64,000 bases of DNA from Paracoccaceae bacterium Fryx2 (GTDB lineage: Bacteria > Pseudomonadota > Alphaproteobacteria > Rhodobacterales > Rhodobacteraceae): NCBI GenBank assembly GCA_032334235.1, contig JAVSGI010000003.1, positions 558,001 through 622,000 on the forward strand, given 5' to 3'. The notes under the pieces are model-generated. The model was not told where the DNA came from. It did no database searches and saw only the letters and a program-made list of their open reading frames with translations. The position numbers and the translations under genes are program-made. Below are positions 37,036 to 45,939 of this stretch, one piece after another. Numbering within the stretch: the stretch's first letter is position 1; each line of letters starts with the position of its first letter.

Positions 37036-39279
37036 ATGCAGAAACCGGATGGCGCCGCAGAGCCCGCCCTTGCAGACCGTGCCCGCCTTGCCGCGCTGGC
37101 GGATCTGCAGGTGATGCACAGCCCCCGGACCGCCGCCCTCGATGCCATCGTGGCCAGCGTGGCCGCGATCTTCGGCTGCCCGGTCGCGCTGGTGTCGCTG
37201 ATCGGTCACGACGAGCAATGGTTCAAGGCCAGACATGGCACCGACCTTGAGGGCACGTCGCGCGACGTGGCCTTCTGCAACCACACCATCCGGATGCGCG
37301 ACCCACTGGTGGTGCCGGACTCGCGGGCCGACACGCGCTTTGCCGACAACCCGCTGGTCACCGGCGCGCCGCACATCCGCTTCTATGCCGGGGTGCCGGT
37401 ATCGGTCGACGGCACGACCAACCTCGGCGCGCTTTGCGTGATGGACACCCGGCCCCGCAGCCCGACCCCGGCCCAGATGGCGCACCTGCAGAACCTCGCC
37501 CGCGCCGTCGAGGGCCTGCTGCAGGCCGAAAGCGCCGCCCGCGCCGCCCGGATCGCGCTGCGCGATGCCGAAGCCCAGCGCCAGATGGCCGAACGGCGCG
37601 AGCTTCTGCTCCGCCAGGTAGAGCGCATGGCAGAGGTCAGCGCCTGGCGCGTGAGCTTCGACGGCAGCCCGGTCGAATGGTCCGACGGCCTTTACCGGCT
37701 GCACGACCTGGCACCCGACACGCCGCTGACGCTGGACCTCGTGCTGTCCTACTACCCCGAACCCGACCGCAGCCGGGTGCGCGCCGCGATCGACCCGGCC
37801 AACCCCGACCCCAGGCCGTTCGATCTCGAAGCCGATTTCCGCACCCCGTCCGGCCCGCCCCGCCGCATCCGCACCATGGGCGAGGTCGAATACGTGAACG
37901 GCCGGCCCGGCGGCTATTTCGGCATCTTCCAGGACATCACCGAACGCGTGCTGGCCGAACGGAAGCTGTGGCATACCGCCCATGTCGACGATCTGTGCGA
38001 CATCCCGAACCGGCGCTGGTTCCACGAACATCTGGCAGCGGCCATTGCCACCCGTCGCGAAGGGCCGGACCGCCTTGCGCTGATGCTGATCGACCTCGAC
38101 CACTTCAAGGAGGTCAACGACTCGCTCGGCCACCGCGCGGGCGACGTGGTGATCCGCAGCCTCGCGCAGCGGCTGCTGGCCCGGGCCGGCCCCGACACCT
38201 TCGTGGCACGCCTCGCGGGCGACGAATTCGCCCTGCTGCTGCACACCCCCCTGACCGACGCCGACCTGCAGACCCGTGCCGACGCGGTGCTGGCCGACCT
38301 GCGCGCGCCGGTCGCCTTCGGCGGCCGGCAGATCTTCCCGTCGGCCTCGCTCGGCATCGCCTGCTTCCCGACCGATGCGGAGACGGCCGACGACCTGCTC
38401 GGCCATGCCGACATGGCGCTTTACCGCGTCAAGCGCACCGGCCGCAGCAGCGCCGGCTTCTACAGCGCCGACCTTGGCGACATCTTCGACACCCGCCGCC
38501 TTGCAGTCGAAAACGTGCGCCGCGCCAGCATCGAAGGCCGCATCGTGCCGCACTACCAGCCCAAGGTCCGCCTGTCGGATGGCCGCCTGACCGGCTTCGA
38601 GGCGCTGGCCCGCATCGTCACCCCCGCAGGCGAGGTCTGCGAAAGCGATGCGTTCCACCCGGCCCTGTCCGATCCCGCCAGCGCGCAGCTGATTCACCGG
38701 CACATGATCGAGGCGCTGACCACCGACATCCGCCGCTGGCTCGACCGCGGCCTGATCCCCGGCACCATCAGCTTCAACGCCTTCGAGTTCTGCTTCCACA
38801 CGCCGCGCTTCGTCGATCACCTGATCGCGCGGCTCGATGCCCTGCGCATTCCGCGCGCGATGATCGAGGTCGAGGTGACCGAAACCGTGTTCTGGGGCGA
38901 CGACCCGGCGCTGTCGGGGCGCATCCTGCACCAGTTGCGCGACAGCGGCCTGCGGATCTCGCTGGACGATTTCGGCTGCGGCACCGCCTCGCTGCTGCAC
39001 CTGCGCGAGTTTCCCATCGACTGCATCAAGATCGACAAGTCCTTCATCGCGGGGATGCAGAGCAACGACCGCAACCTGAAGATCGTGAAATCCGTTCTGG
39101 CGCTGGGGCATGACCTGCAGATGGAAATCGTGGCCGAAGGCATCGAGACCAAGGCGCAAAGCGACCTGATGCGCGACATGGGCTGCGATACCGGCCAGGG
39201 CTACCTGTTCGGCACCGCCCTGCCCGCCGCCGAGGCCGAACTGCGCATGGACCGAAAGCCGGGGCCTGATTTTTCGTAG
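37036..39279 (+). CDS. GAF-PAS-GGDEF-EAL cyclic-di-GMP turnover protein
   Basis: A 747-residue cytoplasmic signalling protein with no membrane segment. GAF domain (about 25-165, VALVSLIGHDEQWFKARHG), a short coiled coil (165-200), PAS domain (200-305), GGDEF domain (310-470) with AGDEF at 394-398 in place of GGDEF, and EAL domain (495-740) with EAL at 522-524, SFNAFEF, EVEVTETVFW, SLDDFGCGTASLL, CIKIDKSFI and EIVAEGIE. The phosphodiesterase residues look complete; AGDEF is often active, but no clear RxxD inhibitory site is present. The ATG at 37036 has AGGAG 8 bases upstream. The stop codon lies inside a palindromic repeat. Confidence 0.93.
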   Translation: MQKPDGAAEPALADRARLAALADLQVMHSPRTAALDAIVASVAAIFGCPVALVSLIGHDEQWFKARHGTDLEGTSRDVAFCNHTIRMRDPLVVPDSRADTRFADNPLVTGAPHIRFYAGVPVSVDGTTNLGALCVMDTRPRSPTPAQMAHLQNLARAVEGLLQAESAARAARIALRDAEAQRQMAERRELLLRQVERMAEVSAWRVSFDGSPVEWSDGLYRLHDLAPDTPLTLDLVLSYYPEPDRSRVRAAIDPANPDPRPFDLEADFRTPSGPPRRIRTMGEVEYVNGRPGGYFGIFQDITERVLAERKLWHTAHVDDLCDIPNRRWFHEHLAAAIATRREGPDRLALMLIDLDHFKEVNDSLGHRAGDVVIRSLAQRLLARAGPDTFVARLAGDEFALLLHTPLTDADLQTRADAVLADLRAPVAFGGRQIFPSASLGIACFPTDAETADDLLGHADMALYRVKRTGRSSAGFYSADLGDIFDTRRLAVENVRRASIEGRIVPHYQPKVRLSDGRLTGFEALARIVTPAGEVCESDAFHPALSDPASAQLIHRHMIEALTTDIRRWLDRGLIPGTISFNAFEFCFHTPRFVDHLIARLDALRIPRAMIEVEVTETVFWGDDPALSGRILHQLRDSGLRISLDDFGCGTASLLHLREFPIDCIKIDKSFIAGMQSNDRNLKIVKSVLALGHDLQMEIVAEGIETKAQSDLMRDMGCDTGQGYLFGTALPAAEAELRMDRKPGPDFS

Positions 39280-39286
39280 AAAAATC
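39268..39286. repeat. 19-bp palindromic repeat, copy 3
   Basis: GATTTTTCGTAGAAAAATC. The TAG stop of the GGDEF-EAL gene is part of this copy, so the last residues (DFS) are encoded by it. With copy 4 it can form a 19-bp stem with an 11-base loop, between two convergent genes. Confidence 0.85.
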
Positions 39287-39297
39287 GCACCCCATCC

Positions 39298-39316
39298 GAT
39301 TTTTCTACGAAAAATC
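39298..39316. repeat. 19-bp palindromic repeat, copy 4 (inverted)
   Basis: GATTTTTCTACGAAAAATC, six bases after which the minus-strand SDR gene ends. Copies 3 and 4 together are well placed to stop transcription from both sides, each ending in a run of A or T. Confidence 0.85.
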
Positions 39317-39321
39317 CCGTC

Positions 39322-39999
39322 TCACCACACGATGCGCCGCCCTGTGCCATCGAAAAAGCCGCCGCTTTCCGCGGGGGTCAGCCCGTCCATCACCGCCAGC
39401 AGGGCCGCCGCAGCCTCGTCGGGGGCAATCGCCGGATGGCTGGCCTGATACTTCGCGGTGAAGCCCGTCGCCACCGTGCCCGGATGCAGGCAGACCACGA
39501 CGGCCCGCGGGTGGCTGCGCGCCACCTCGATCGCCGCGGTATGGATCAGCTGGTTCAGCGCCGCCTTCGCCGCGCGGTAGCCGTACCAGCCGCCCAGCGC
39601 ATTGTCGCCGATCGAGCCCACCCGCGCCGAAAGCGCGGCAAAGCGCAGCACCCGGTCCTTCGGCATCAGCCGCAGCGCGTGTTTCAGCACCAGCGCGGGC
39701 CCGATGGCATTCAGGGCGAACTGCGCCGCCAGCGCGCCCGCATTAAGCGCGCGCAGCGTCTTTTCCGGTCCAGCCCCGCCGATTTCCAGCGCGCCGGTCG
39801 CCACGATGATCCGGTCGAACCCCGGCTCCAGCGCGCCCAGCAGCCGCGCCACCGACGCCTCGTCGGTCACGTCCAGCCCGTCGGCCGACCGCGACAGCCC
39901 CTGCACCTCTGCCCCGCGCGCCGTCAGCACCCGCACCAGCGCCGCCCCGATCCCGCCCGAGGCCCCGACCACCAGCGCCCGTTCGCTCCGCTCTGCCAT
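39322..39999 (-). CDS. Short-chain dehydrogenase/reductase
   Basis: A 225-residue Rossmann-fold oxidoreductase. GASGGIG is the NAD(P) motif, with LDVTDEAS before the adenine pocket; catalytic Asn (FALNAIGPA), Ser (ALSARVGSI) and YxxxK (GYRAAKAAL) are all present. It resembles the C-factor/sniffer-like group with a C-terminal GGFFDGTGRRIVW. The substrate is unknown. The ATG at 39999 overlaps the upstream stop by one base (TGATG), so it belongs with the two genes upstream. Confidence 0.88.
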   Translation of the reverse strand: MAERSERALVVGASGGIGAALVRVLTARGAEVQGLSRSADGLDVTDEASVARLLGALEPGFDRIIVATGALEIGGAGPEKTLRALNAGALAAQFALNAIGPALVLKHALRLMPKDRVLRFAALSARVGSIGDNALGGWYGYRAAKAALNQLIHTAAIEVARSHPRAVVVCLHPGTVATGFTAKYQASHPAIAPDEAAAALLAVMDGLTPAESGGFFDGTGRRIVW

Positions 40000-40688
40000 C
40001 ACGCGGCGCAGCCCGGCGCCCGGATCAGCCCGCGCTGCAGCAACAGGCCGATCACCGCCGCGCCATAGCGGGCATTGCCATGCACCCCGTCTGGCAGAAG
40101 ATAATCGGCGTCCAGCGGTGCGCCCGGCGGGCAAAGCTCCGGCGCGGGGTCGAACACCCTGACCCCCGCCGCCCGCATCCGCCCGGTCAGCGCCTCGGCG
40201 AAGGCCGGGAAGTTGCGCCGCGCAAAGGCGTGCGGCGGCGCCACCAGCGTCATGTTGCCATGGCGCGACATCCGCCGCGCCAGCCGCACATGGTTGGCGC
40301 GGAAGGCATCGACATAGGCCCCGACCATGGCCCGCGAGACATAGGCGCTGCCCGCGTCCGCCGCGAAATCGGCCGCGTCGGTGACGTGGCCGTTGGCACT
40401 GAACGGCGGCACGATCCGCCCCATGTGATAGCCCATCGCCGCCAGCACCGGCACGTCGGCACTGATCACGCTGCGCCCGCCCAGCCGTTCGCGCAGGGCC
40501 AGCACCTGCTTCTGCATTCCCGGCAGGCCGCGCACCCAGATGCCATGCTGGGCGTGAAACACCACCTGCCCCGAATGCCATATGTTGCCCGAAAACCGCA
40601 GCATCTCGACCCGCAACCCGTGGGCGGCACAGCCGTCGGCCAGCGCGTCGGAATGGCTGTCGCCGATCACCAGCAGGTCAGGCAGCAT
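39999..40688 (-). CDS. SGNH-like hydrolase with GDSH motif
   Basis: A 229-residue soluble protein. LLVIGDSHSDALADG is a GDSL/GDSH-type block I with Ser-Asp, and LLPDGVHGNARYGAAVIGLLL near the end is a DxxH block V, so it is likely an SGNH-fold esterase or acyltransferase. The middle carries PPFSANGHV and SVISADVPVLAAMG. The substrate is unknown. It overlaps the GSCFA gene by 11 bases, suggesting the two act on the same glycan or acyl chain. Confidence 0.72.
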   Translation of the reverse strand: MLPDLLVIGDSHSDALADGCAAHGLRVEMLRFSGNIWHSGQVVFHAQHGIWVRGLPGMQKQVLALRERLGGRSVISADVPVLAAMGYHMGRIVPPFSANGHVTDAADFAADAGSAYVSRAMVGAYVDAFRANHVRLARRMSRHGNMTLVAPPHAFARRNFPAFAEALTGRMRAAGVRVFDPAPELCPPGAPLDADYLLPDGVHGNARYGAAVIGLLLQRGLIRAPGCAA

Positions 40689-41775
40689 TGAAACCCTCCA
40701 GCGTCATCTCCTCGCAGACCAGTTCCTCTGCCGCCATTTCGGCGCGCAGCGCCTTCATCCGGTCGGCCGCCGCGGGGTCGGCGCCATGCACCGGCGGGGC
40801 CGACACGTCCAGCCCGGCAAAGAAATGCGACATCACGAAATCCACTCCCTGATGCGCCACCGACCGCAAGTTCGGCTCGTAGAACGCCGACCGGGTCGGC
40901 GCGCCGGAAATGATCTCGTAAGACGGGAAATAGTCGATCCGCGCATCATCCGCCGCAAGGTCGCCCGCCACCGCGCGCAGCACCGACTTGGAATACATCG
41001 TTGCCGCCAGCACATGCCCGCCCGCCGCTGTCGCGGTCAGCGGAACCGGCGAGACGGTCAGCAGCACCCGCAGCCCCGGATTGATCGCCCACATCAGCGC
41101 GAAGGCCGCCTGCAGGTCGGCCAGGATCGCCGGATAGCGGTGGTTGCGGAACACATGCGCCGCCGGATCGAACTGCCCCGCCAGCGTGCCGGGGCAAAGC
41201 GGATACACCTGCCCGGTCGCCGCATTCTCCCACCCCTCGGTCAGCCCGAGCGTGAACACGAACACCTCCGCATCGGTGATGGAGCGCCGGAAGGCCCGCA
41301 CCATCGACGCCCGGCTCAGCCCCAGGTCGGCGGCATCGGCAAAGGCCACCGGCTCGATCGCCGGGCGGATGCTGTCGCGCAGCCCCGGCCCGTCAGCCCA
41401 GACCTCCAGTGCCGCCGGGTCGGCCTCGCCCGCCGCCATCCGCACATGGGTCAGCAGTTGTGCTGCGGTGTAGATGTTGCCGGTCCGCGCCGAAAAGACG
41501 CCGTAGTTGTAGGCCTCGGCCAGTTTCGGCGGGGTGCGCATCGGCGCGGGTTCGGCGTTCAGCCAGTTCATGCCACGCGCAACCAGCGCCCGGCTGATGT
41601 GCTGGGCGAAACACGAGCCAAAGGTGGAAAACCGCGCGTCCGATGGCAGTTGCCACTTCGACGCCCACAGATCCTTCAGCCCGAACAGCCCCGGCTCCGC
41701 CACCCCGGTGCGCCAGAAGGCGCGGGGCGGCAACCCGGCATAGGGGTTGGCAGGCGGGCTGACGGGGGAACTCAT
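40678..41775 (-). CDS. GSCFA domain protein
   Basis: A 365-residue protein with the GSCFA signature RFSTFGSCFAQHISRAL near residues 48-64 and downstream FTLGLTEGWEN and LLTVSPVPLTATAAGGHV, which fit an SGNH-related family. GSCFA proteins are found in polysaccharide gene sets and are thought to modify capsule or other glycans; no activity is proven. No signal peptide. It opens a three-gene operon (GSCFA, GDSH protein, SDR) and is divergent from leuA. Confidence 0.82.
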   Translation of the reverse strand: MSSPVSPPANPYAGLPPRAFWRTGVAEPGLFGLKDLWASKWQLPSDARFSTFGSCFAQHISRALVARGMNWLNAEPAPMRTPPKLAEAYNYGVFSARTGNIYTAAQLLTHVRMAAGEADPAALEVWADGPGLRDSIRPAIEPVAFADAADLGLSRASMVRAFRRSITDAEVFVFTLGLTEGWENAATGQVYPLCPGTLAGQFDPAAHVFRNHRYPAILADLQAAFALMWAINPGLRVLLTVSPVPLTATAAGGHVLAATMYSKSVLRAVAGDLAADDARIDYFPSYEIISGAPTRSAFYEPNLRSVAHQGVDFVMSHFFAGLDVSAPPVHGADPAAADRMKALRAEMAAEELVCEEMTLEGFNAA

Positions 41776-41887
41776 TGTCGGATCACCGGAAATTGCCTTG
41801 TCTCAGGCGCCAGTTGGAAACGAGGCCCAGCACCGCGTCAAGCCTGCACCCCGGTTTTTTGCATCTTTCCTTTTGCGGAATCCCTCG

Positions 41888-41893
41888 TATAGT
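41888..41893 (+). promoter_or_regulatory. Candidate -10 element of the leu leader transcript
   Basis: TATAGT ends 7 bases before the ATG of the leader peptide. If it is the -10, transcription would start at or within a base of that ATG, giving a leaderless mRNA. A convincing -35 was not found (TTTCCT at 16 bases is weak). Confidence 0.45.
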
Positions 41894-41900
41894 CCGCCCC

Positions 41901-41999
41901 ATGACACGGGACCGCCACATCGCCTGCACGACCGGGACTCTTCATCCCCGGCAGACGCATGCCTGCCCTCCCACGCTTCTGCTTCTTAGCCGCCTCTGA
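41901..41999 (+). CDS. leuL: leuA leader peptide
   Basis: A 32-codon frame reads MTRDRHIACTTGTLHPRQ and ends THACPPTLLLLSRL. Four consecutive leucine codons (CTT CTG CTT CTT), then CTC just before the stop, are what a leucine-sensing attenuator peptide needs. Its stop codon lies inside the left arm of the following stem-loop. There is no ribosome site, but the ATG may be the first transcribed base, as in other alphaproteobacterial amino-acid leaders. Confidence 0.72.
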   Translation: MTRDRHIACTTGTLHPRQTHACPPTLLLLSRL

Positions 42000-42028
42000 G
42001 CGTGCCCTTGGGCGCGACCGCTCAGAGG
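41993..42028 (+). promoter_or_regulatory. Attenuator stem-loop upstream of leuA
   Basis: A perfect 10-bp stem (CCTCTGAGCG/CGCTCAGAGG) encloses a 16-base loop containing a smaller GCCC/GGGC pairing. The left arm includes the leader stop codon, so ribosome position can decide whether it forms. No T-run follows, so it may act through Rho or by hiding the leuA region rather than as an intrinsic terminator. Confidence 0.65.
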
Positions 42029-42076
42029 TGACCAGCGCCCGGGAAGCAAGAGCCAGGAACCAGGAAAGATACCCCC

Positions 42077-43693
42077 ATGACCCAGATCACCCCCCGCATT
42101 CCGCAGGACAAACAAGACCGCGTCCTGATCTTCGACACCACGCTGCGCGACGGCGAACAGTCGCCCGGCGCCACCATGTCGCACAGCGAAAAGCTGGAAA
42201 TCGCCATCCTGCTGGATGAGATGGGCGTCGACATCATCGAGGCGGGCTTTCCCATCGCCTCGGAAGGCGATTTCGAGGCGGTGGCGGCGATTGCCCGGGC
42301 CGCGCAGAACGCCACGATCTGCGGTCTGGCCCGCGCCAGCTTCGGCGACATCGACCGCTGCTGGGAGGCGGTGAAGCACGCGCGCCGACCGCGCATCCAC
42401 ACCTTCATCGGCACCTCGCCGCTGCACCGCGCCATTCCCAATCTCGACATGGACCAGATGGCGGCCCGGATTCACGACACCGTGACCCACGCCCGCAACC
42501 TGTGCGACAACGTGCAATGGTCGCCGATGGACGCGACGCGCACCGAGCACGACTACCTGTGCCGCACGGTCGAAATCGCCATCAAGGCCGGCGCCACCAC
42601 GATCAACATCCCCGACACCGTGGGCTACACCGCCCCGCGCGAAAGCGCCGCGCTGATCCGGATGCTGCTGGAACGGGTGCCGGGGGCGGATACGATCATC
42701 TTCGCCACCCATTGCCACAACGACCTCGGCATGGCGACCGCCAATGCGCTGGCTGCCGTCGAAGCGGGCGCACGGCAGATCGAATGCACCATCAACGGTC
42801 TGGGCGAGCGTGCGGGCAACACCGCGCTGGAAGAGGTGGTCATGGCCCTGAAGGTGCGCAACGACATCCTGCCCTACCGCACCGGCGTCGACACCACCCG
42901 CATCATGAACATCAGCCGCAAGGTCGCGACGGTTTCCGGCTTTCCGGTGCAGTTCAACAAGGCCATCGTCGGCAAGAACGCCTTCGCGCATGAATCCGGC
43001 ATCCATCAGGACGGGATGCTGAAGAACGCCGAAACCTTCGAGATCATGCGCCCGACCGACATCGGGCTGGCCGACACCAGCCTCGTGATGGGCAAGCACT
43101 CGGGCCGCGCCGCGCTGCGCGCCAAGCTGCGGGCGCTCGGCTACGAGATGGCCGACAACCAGCTGGCCGACGTGTTCGTGCGCTTCAAGGCGCTGGCCGA
43201 CCGCAAGAAGGAAGTCTACGACGACGACCTGATCGCCCTGATGCAGGATCAGACCACCCACGCCGAACATGACACCCTGCAACTGAAGCGCCTGCGGGTG
43301 ATCTGCGGCACCGAAGGCCCGCAGGAGGCCGAACTGACGCTGAGCATCGAGGGCACCGACCACAGCATCGACGCCACCGGCGACGGCCCGATCGATGCCG
43401 CCTTCAACGCGGTGAAGATGCTGTATCCGCACAAGGCGCGGCTGCAGCTCTATCAGGTCCATGCGGTGACCGAGGGCACCGACGCGCAGGCCACGGTTTC
43501 AGTCCGGCTGGAGGATGAGGGCCGCATCGGCACCGGCCAGTCCGCCGACACCGACACCGTGGTGGCCAGCGTCAAGGCCTACATCAACGCGCTGAACCGG
43601 CTGATCGTGCGGCGGCAGAAATCGGCCCCCGATGCCGACGTGCGCTCGGTCAGCTACCGCGACGTGACGACCGGCGCAGCCGCAGGGGCGTAA
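42077..43693 (+). CDS. leuA: 2-isopropylmalate synthase
   Basis: The first enzyme of leucine synthesis: acetyl-CoA plus 2-oxoisovalerate to 2-isopropylmalate. FDTTLRDGEQSPGATM and the metal-binding HCHNDLGMATANALAAVEAGA in the TIM barrel are diagnostic of the HMGL-like/IPMS family. A subdomain (YDDDLIALMQDQ) and the C-terminal leucine-binding domain (from about 405, LTLSIEGTDHSIDATGDGPIDAAFNAV) complete a 538-residue full-length enzyme subject to feedback. Upstream is the leader peptide and stem-loop, so expression probably responds to charged leucine tRNA. Confidence 0.96.
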   Translation: MTQITPRIPQDKQDRVLIFDTTLRDGEQSPGATMSHSEKLEIAILLDEMGVDIIEAGFPIASEGDFEAVAAIARAAQNATICGLARASFGDIDRCWEAVKHARRPRIHTFIGTSPLHRAIPNLDMDQMAARIHDTVTHARNLCDNVQWSPMDATRTEHDYLCRTVEIAIKAGATTINIPDTVGYTAPRESAALIRMLLERVPGADTIIFATHCHNDLGMATANALAAVEAGARQIECTINGLGERAGNTALEEVVMALKVRNDILPYRTGVDTTRIMNISRKVATVSGFPVQFNKAIVGKNAFAHESGIHQDGMLKNAETFEIMRPTDIGLADTSLVMGKHSGRAALRAKLRALGYEMADNQLADVFVRFKALADRKKEVYDDDLIALMQDQTTHAEHDTLQLKRLRVICGTEGPQEAELTLSIEGTDHSIDATGDGPIDAAFNAVKMLYPHKARLQLYQVHAVTEGTDAQATVSVRLEDEGRIGTGQSADTDTVVASVKAYINALNRLIVRRQKSAPDADVRSVSYRDVTTGAAAGA

Positions 43694-43728
43694 CGCAGGC
43701 GCCGCCGCAGGGGCGTGACACGGGCGGG

Positions 43729-43748
43729 GCGGCCCTTCCGGGGGCCGC
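43729..43748 (+). terminator. Stem-loop after leuA
   Basis: A 7-bp GC stem (GCGGCCC/GGGCCGC, loop TTCCGG) lies 35 bases after the leuA stop, between convergent leuA and SDR genes. No T-run follows. It may stop either transcript with help from Rho. Confidence 0.4.
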
Positions 43749-43802
43749 TCGCAGCCCCCCGTGACCCTTGCCGACCGGCCCTCGCCGCCCATCCCCCCGC
43801 CG

Positions 43803-44552
43803 CTACCCTTCGCCGTGCAGCCCCCCGCCTCGCAGCGCGTCGCCGCCCAACCCGTGGCCGCCATCGACCACCAGCGTCGCGCCGTTGATGAACCCCGCCG
43901 CCCGCCCCGCCAGAAACAGGCAGGCGGCGGCCACGTCCTGCGGCAGGCCGGGGCGCCCCGGCCCGTCCTCGGGCAGCGGCGGCTCGACGATCCACCCCGG
44001 CAGCACCGCGTTGCAGGTGATGCCCAGAGCGGCGTTTTCCTGCGCGATGCGGCGCGTCAGGCCGGTCAGCGCCGCCCGCGCCGCCCCCAGCCCCGCCGAC
44101 CCGGCCAGCGCCCCGGTGACGGGCGCGACATGCACGATCCGCCCGAAGCCGCGCACCTGCATTCCCGGCAGCACCGCCCGCGTCACGTTGAACGCCGCCG
44201 TCAGCGTCTGCCCCGTCTCTGCCTGCCAGTCGGCGTCGGCCATGTCCTCGATCCGCAGCGCCTCGGCCTCGGTGGCCGGGGCCTCGGCGGTGGTCACCAC
44301 GATGTCCAGCCCGCCGAACCGCGTCCGCACCGCCGCCACCATGCCGCGCACCTGTTCGGCGTCGCAAAGGTCCGCGACAAAGCCCCGGTGCCCCTCGCCA
44401 AGGGCGGCCTGCCGGTCGAAGATGCGCCCGCCCCCGGCCGTGATGGCGACCCGCGCGCCCGCCGCAGCCAGCGCCTGCGCCGTGGCAAAGCCGATCCCCC
44501 CGGCGCTGCCGCATCCCGTCACCAGCGCCACGCACCCCGCAACACCCGTCAT
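43803..44552 (-). CDS. SDR-family protein without catalytic residues
   Basis: A 249-residue protein with the SDR fold order: glycine loop VTGCGSAGGIGFATAQAL, helix-strand repeats, and the C-terminal GFINGATLVVDGG. But the catalytic tetrad is lost: Asn is Thr116, Ser is Pro144 (HVAPVTG), Tyr is Leu155 and Lys is Arg159 (GLGAARAAL); NNAG is also changed to TTAE. A cofactor may still bind. It may be a regulatory or scaffold paralogue, or an enzyme in decay. It is convergent with leuA and divergent from mreB. Confidence 0.82.
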   Translation of the reverse strand: MTGVAGCVALVTGCGSAGGIGFATAQALAAAGARVAITAGGGRIFDRQAALGEGHRGFVADLCDAEQVRGMVAAVRTRFGGLDIVVTTAEAPATEAEALRIEDMADADWQAETGQTLTAAFNVTRAVLPGMQVRGFGRIVHVAPVTGALAGSAGLGAARAALTGLTRRIAQENAALGITCNAVLPGWIVEPPLPEDGPGRPGLPQDVAAACLFLAGRAAGFINGATLVVDGGHGLGGDALRGGGLHGEG

Positions 44553-45898
<1,346 letters not shown>

Positions 45899-45939
45899 TC
45901 GCAGGGGGCCCCGCGCCCCGCACGAAAGACGAGGCACCC

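Noticed and set aside
36982-39159. Minus-strand open frame of 725 codons over the GGDEF-EAL gene
   Set aside because: Antisense of a gene with complete domain motifs; it also runs into the divergent promoter region.
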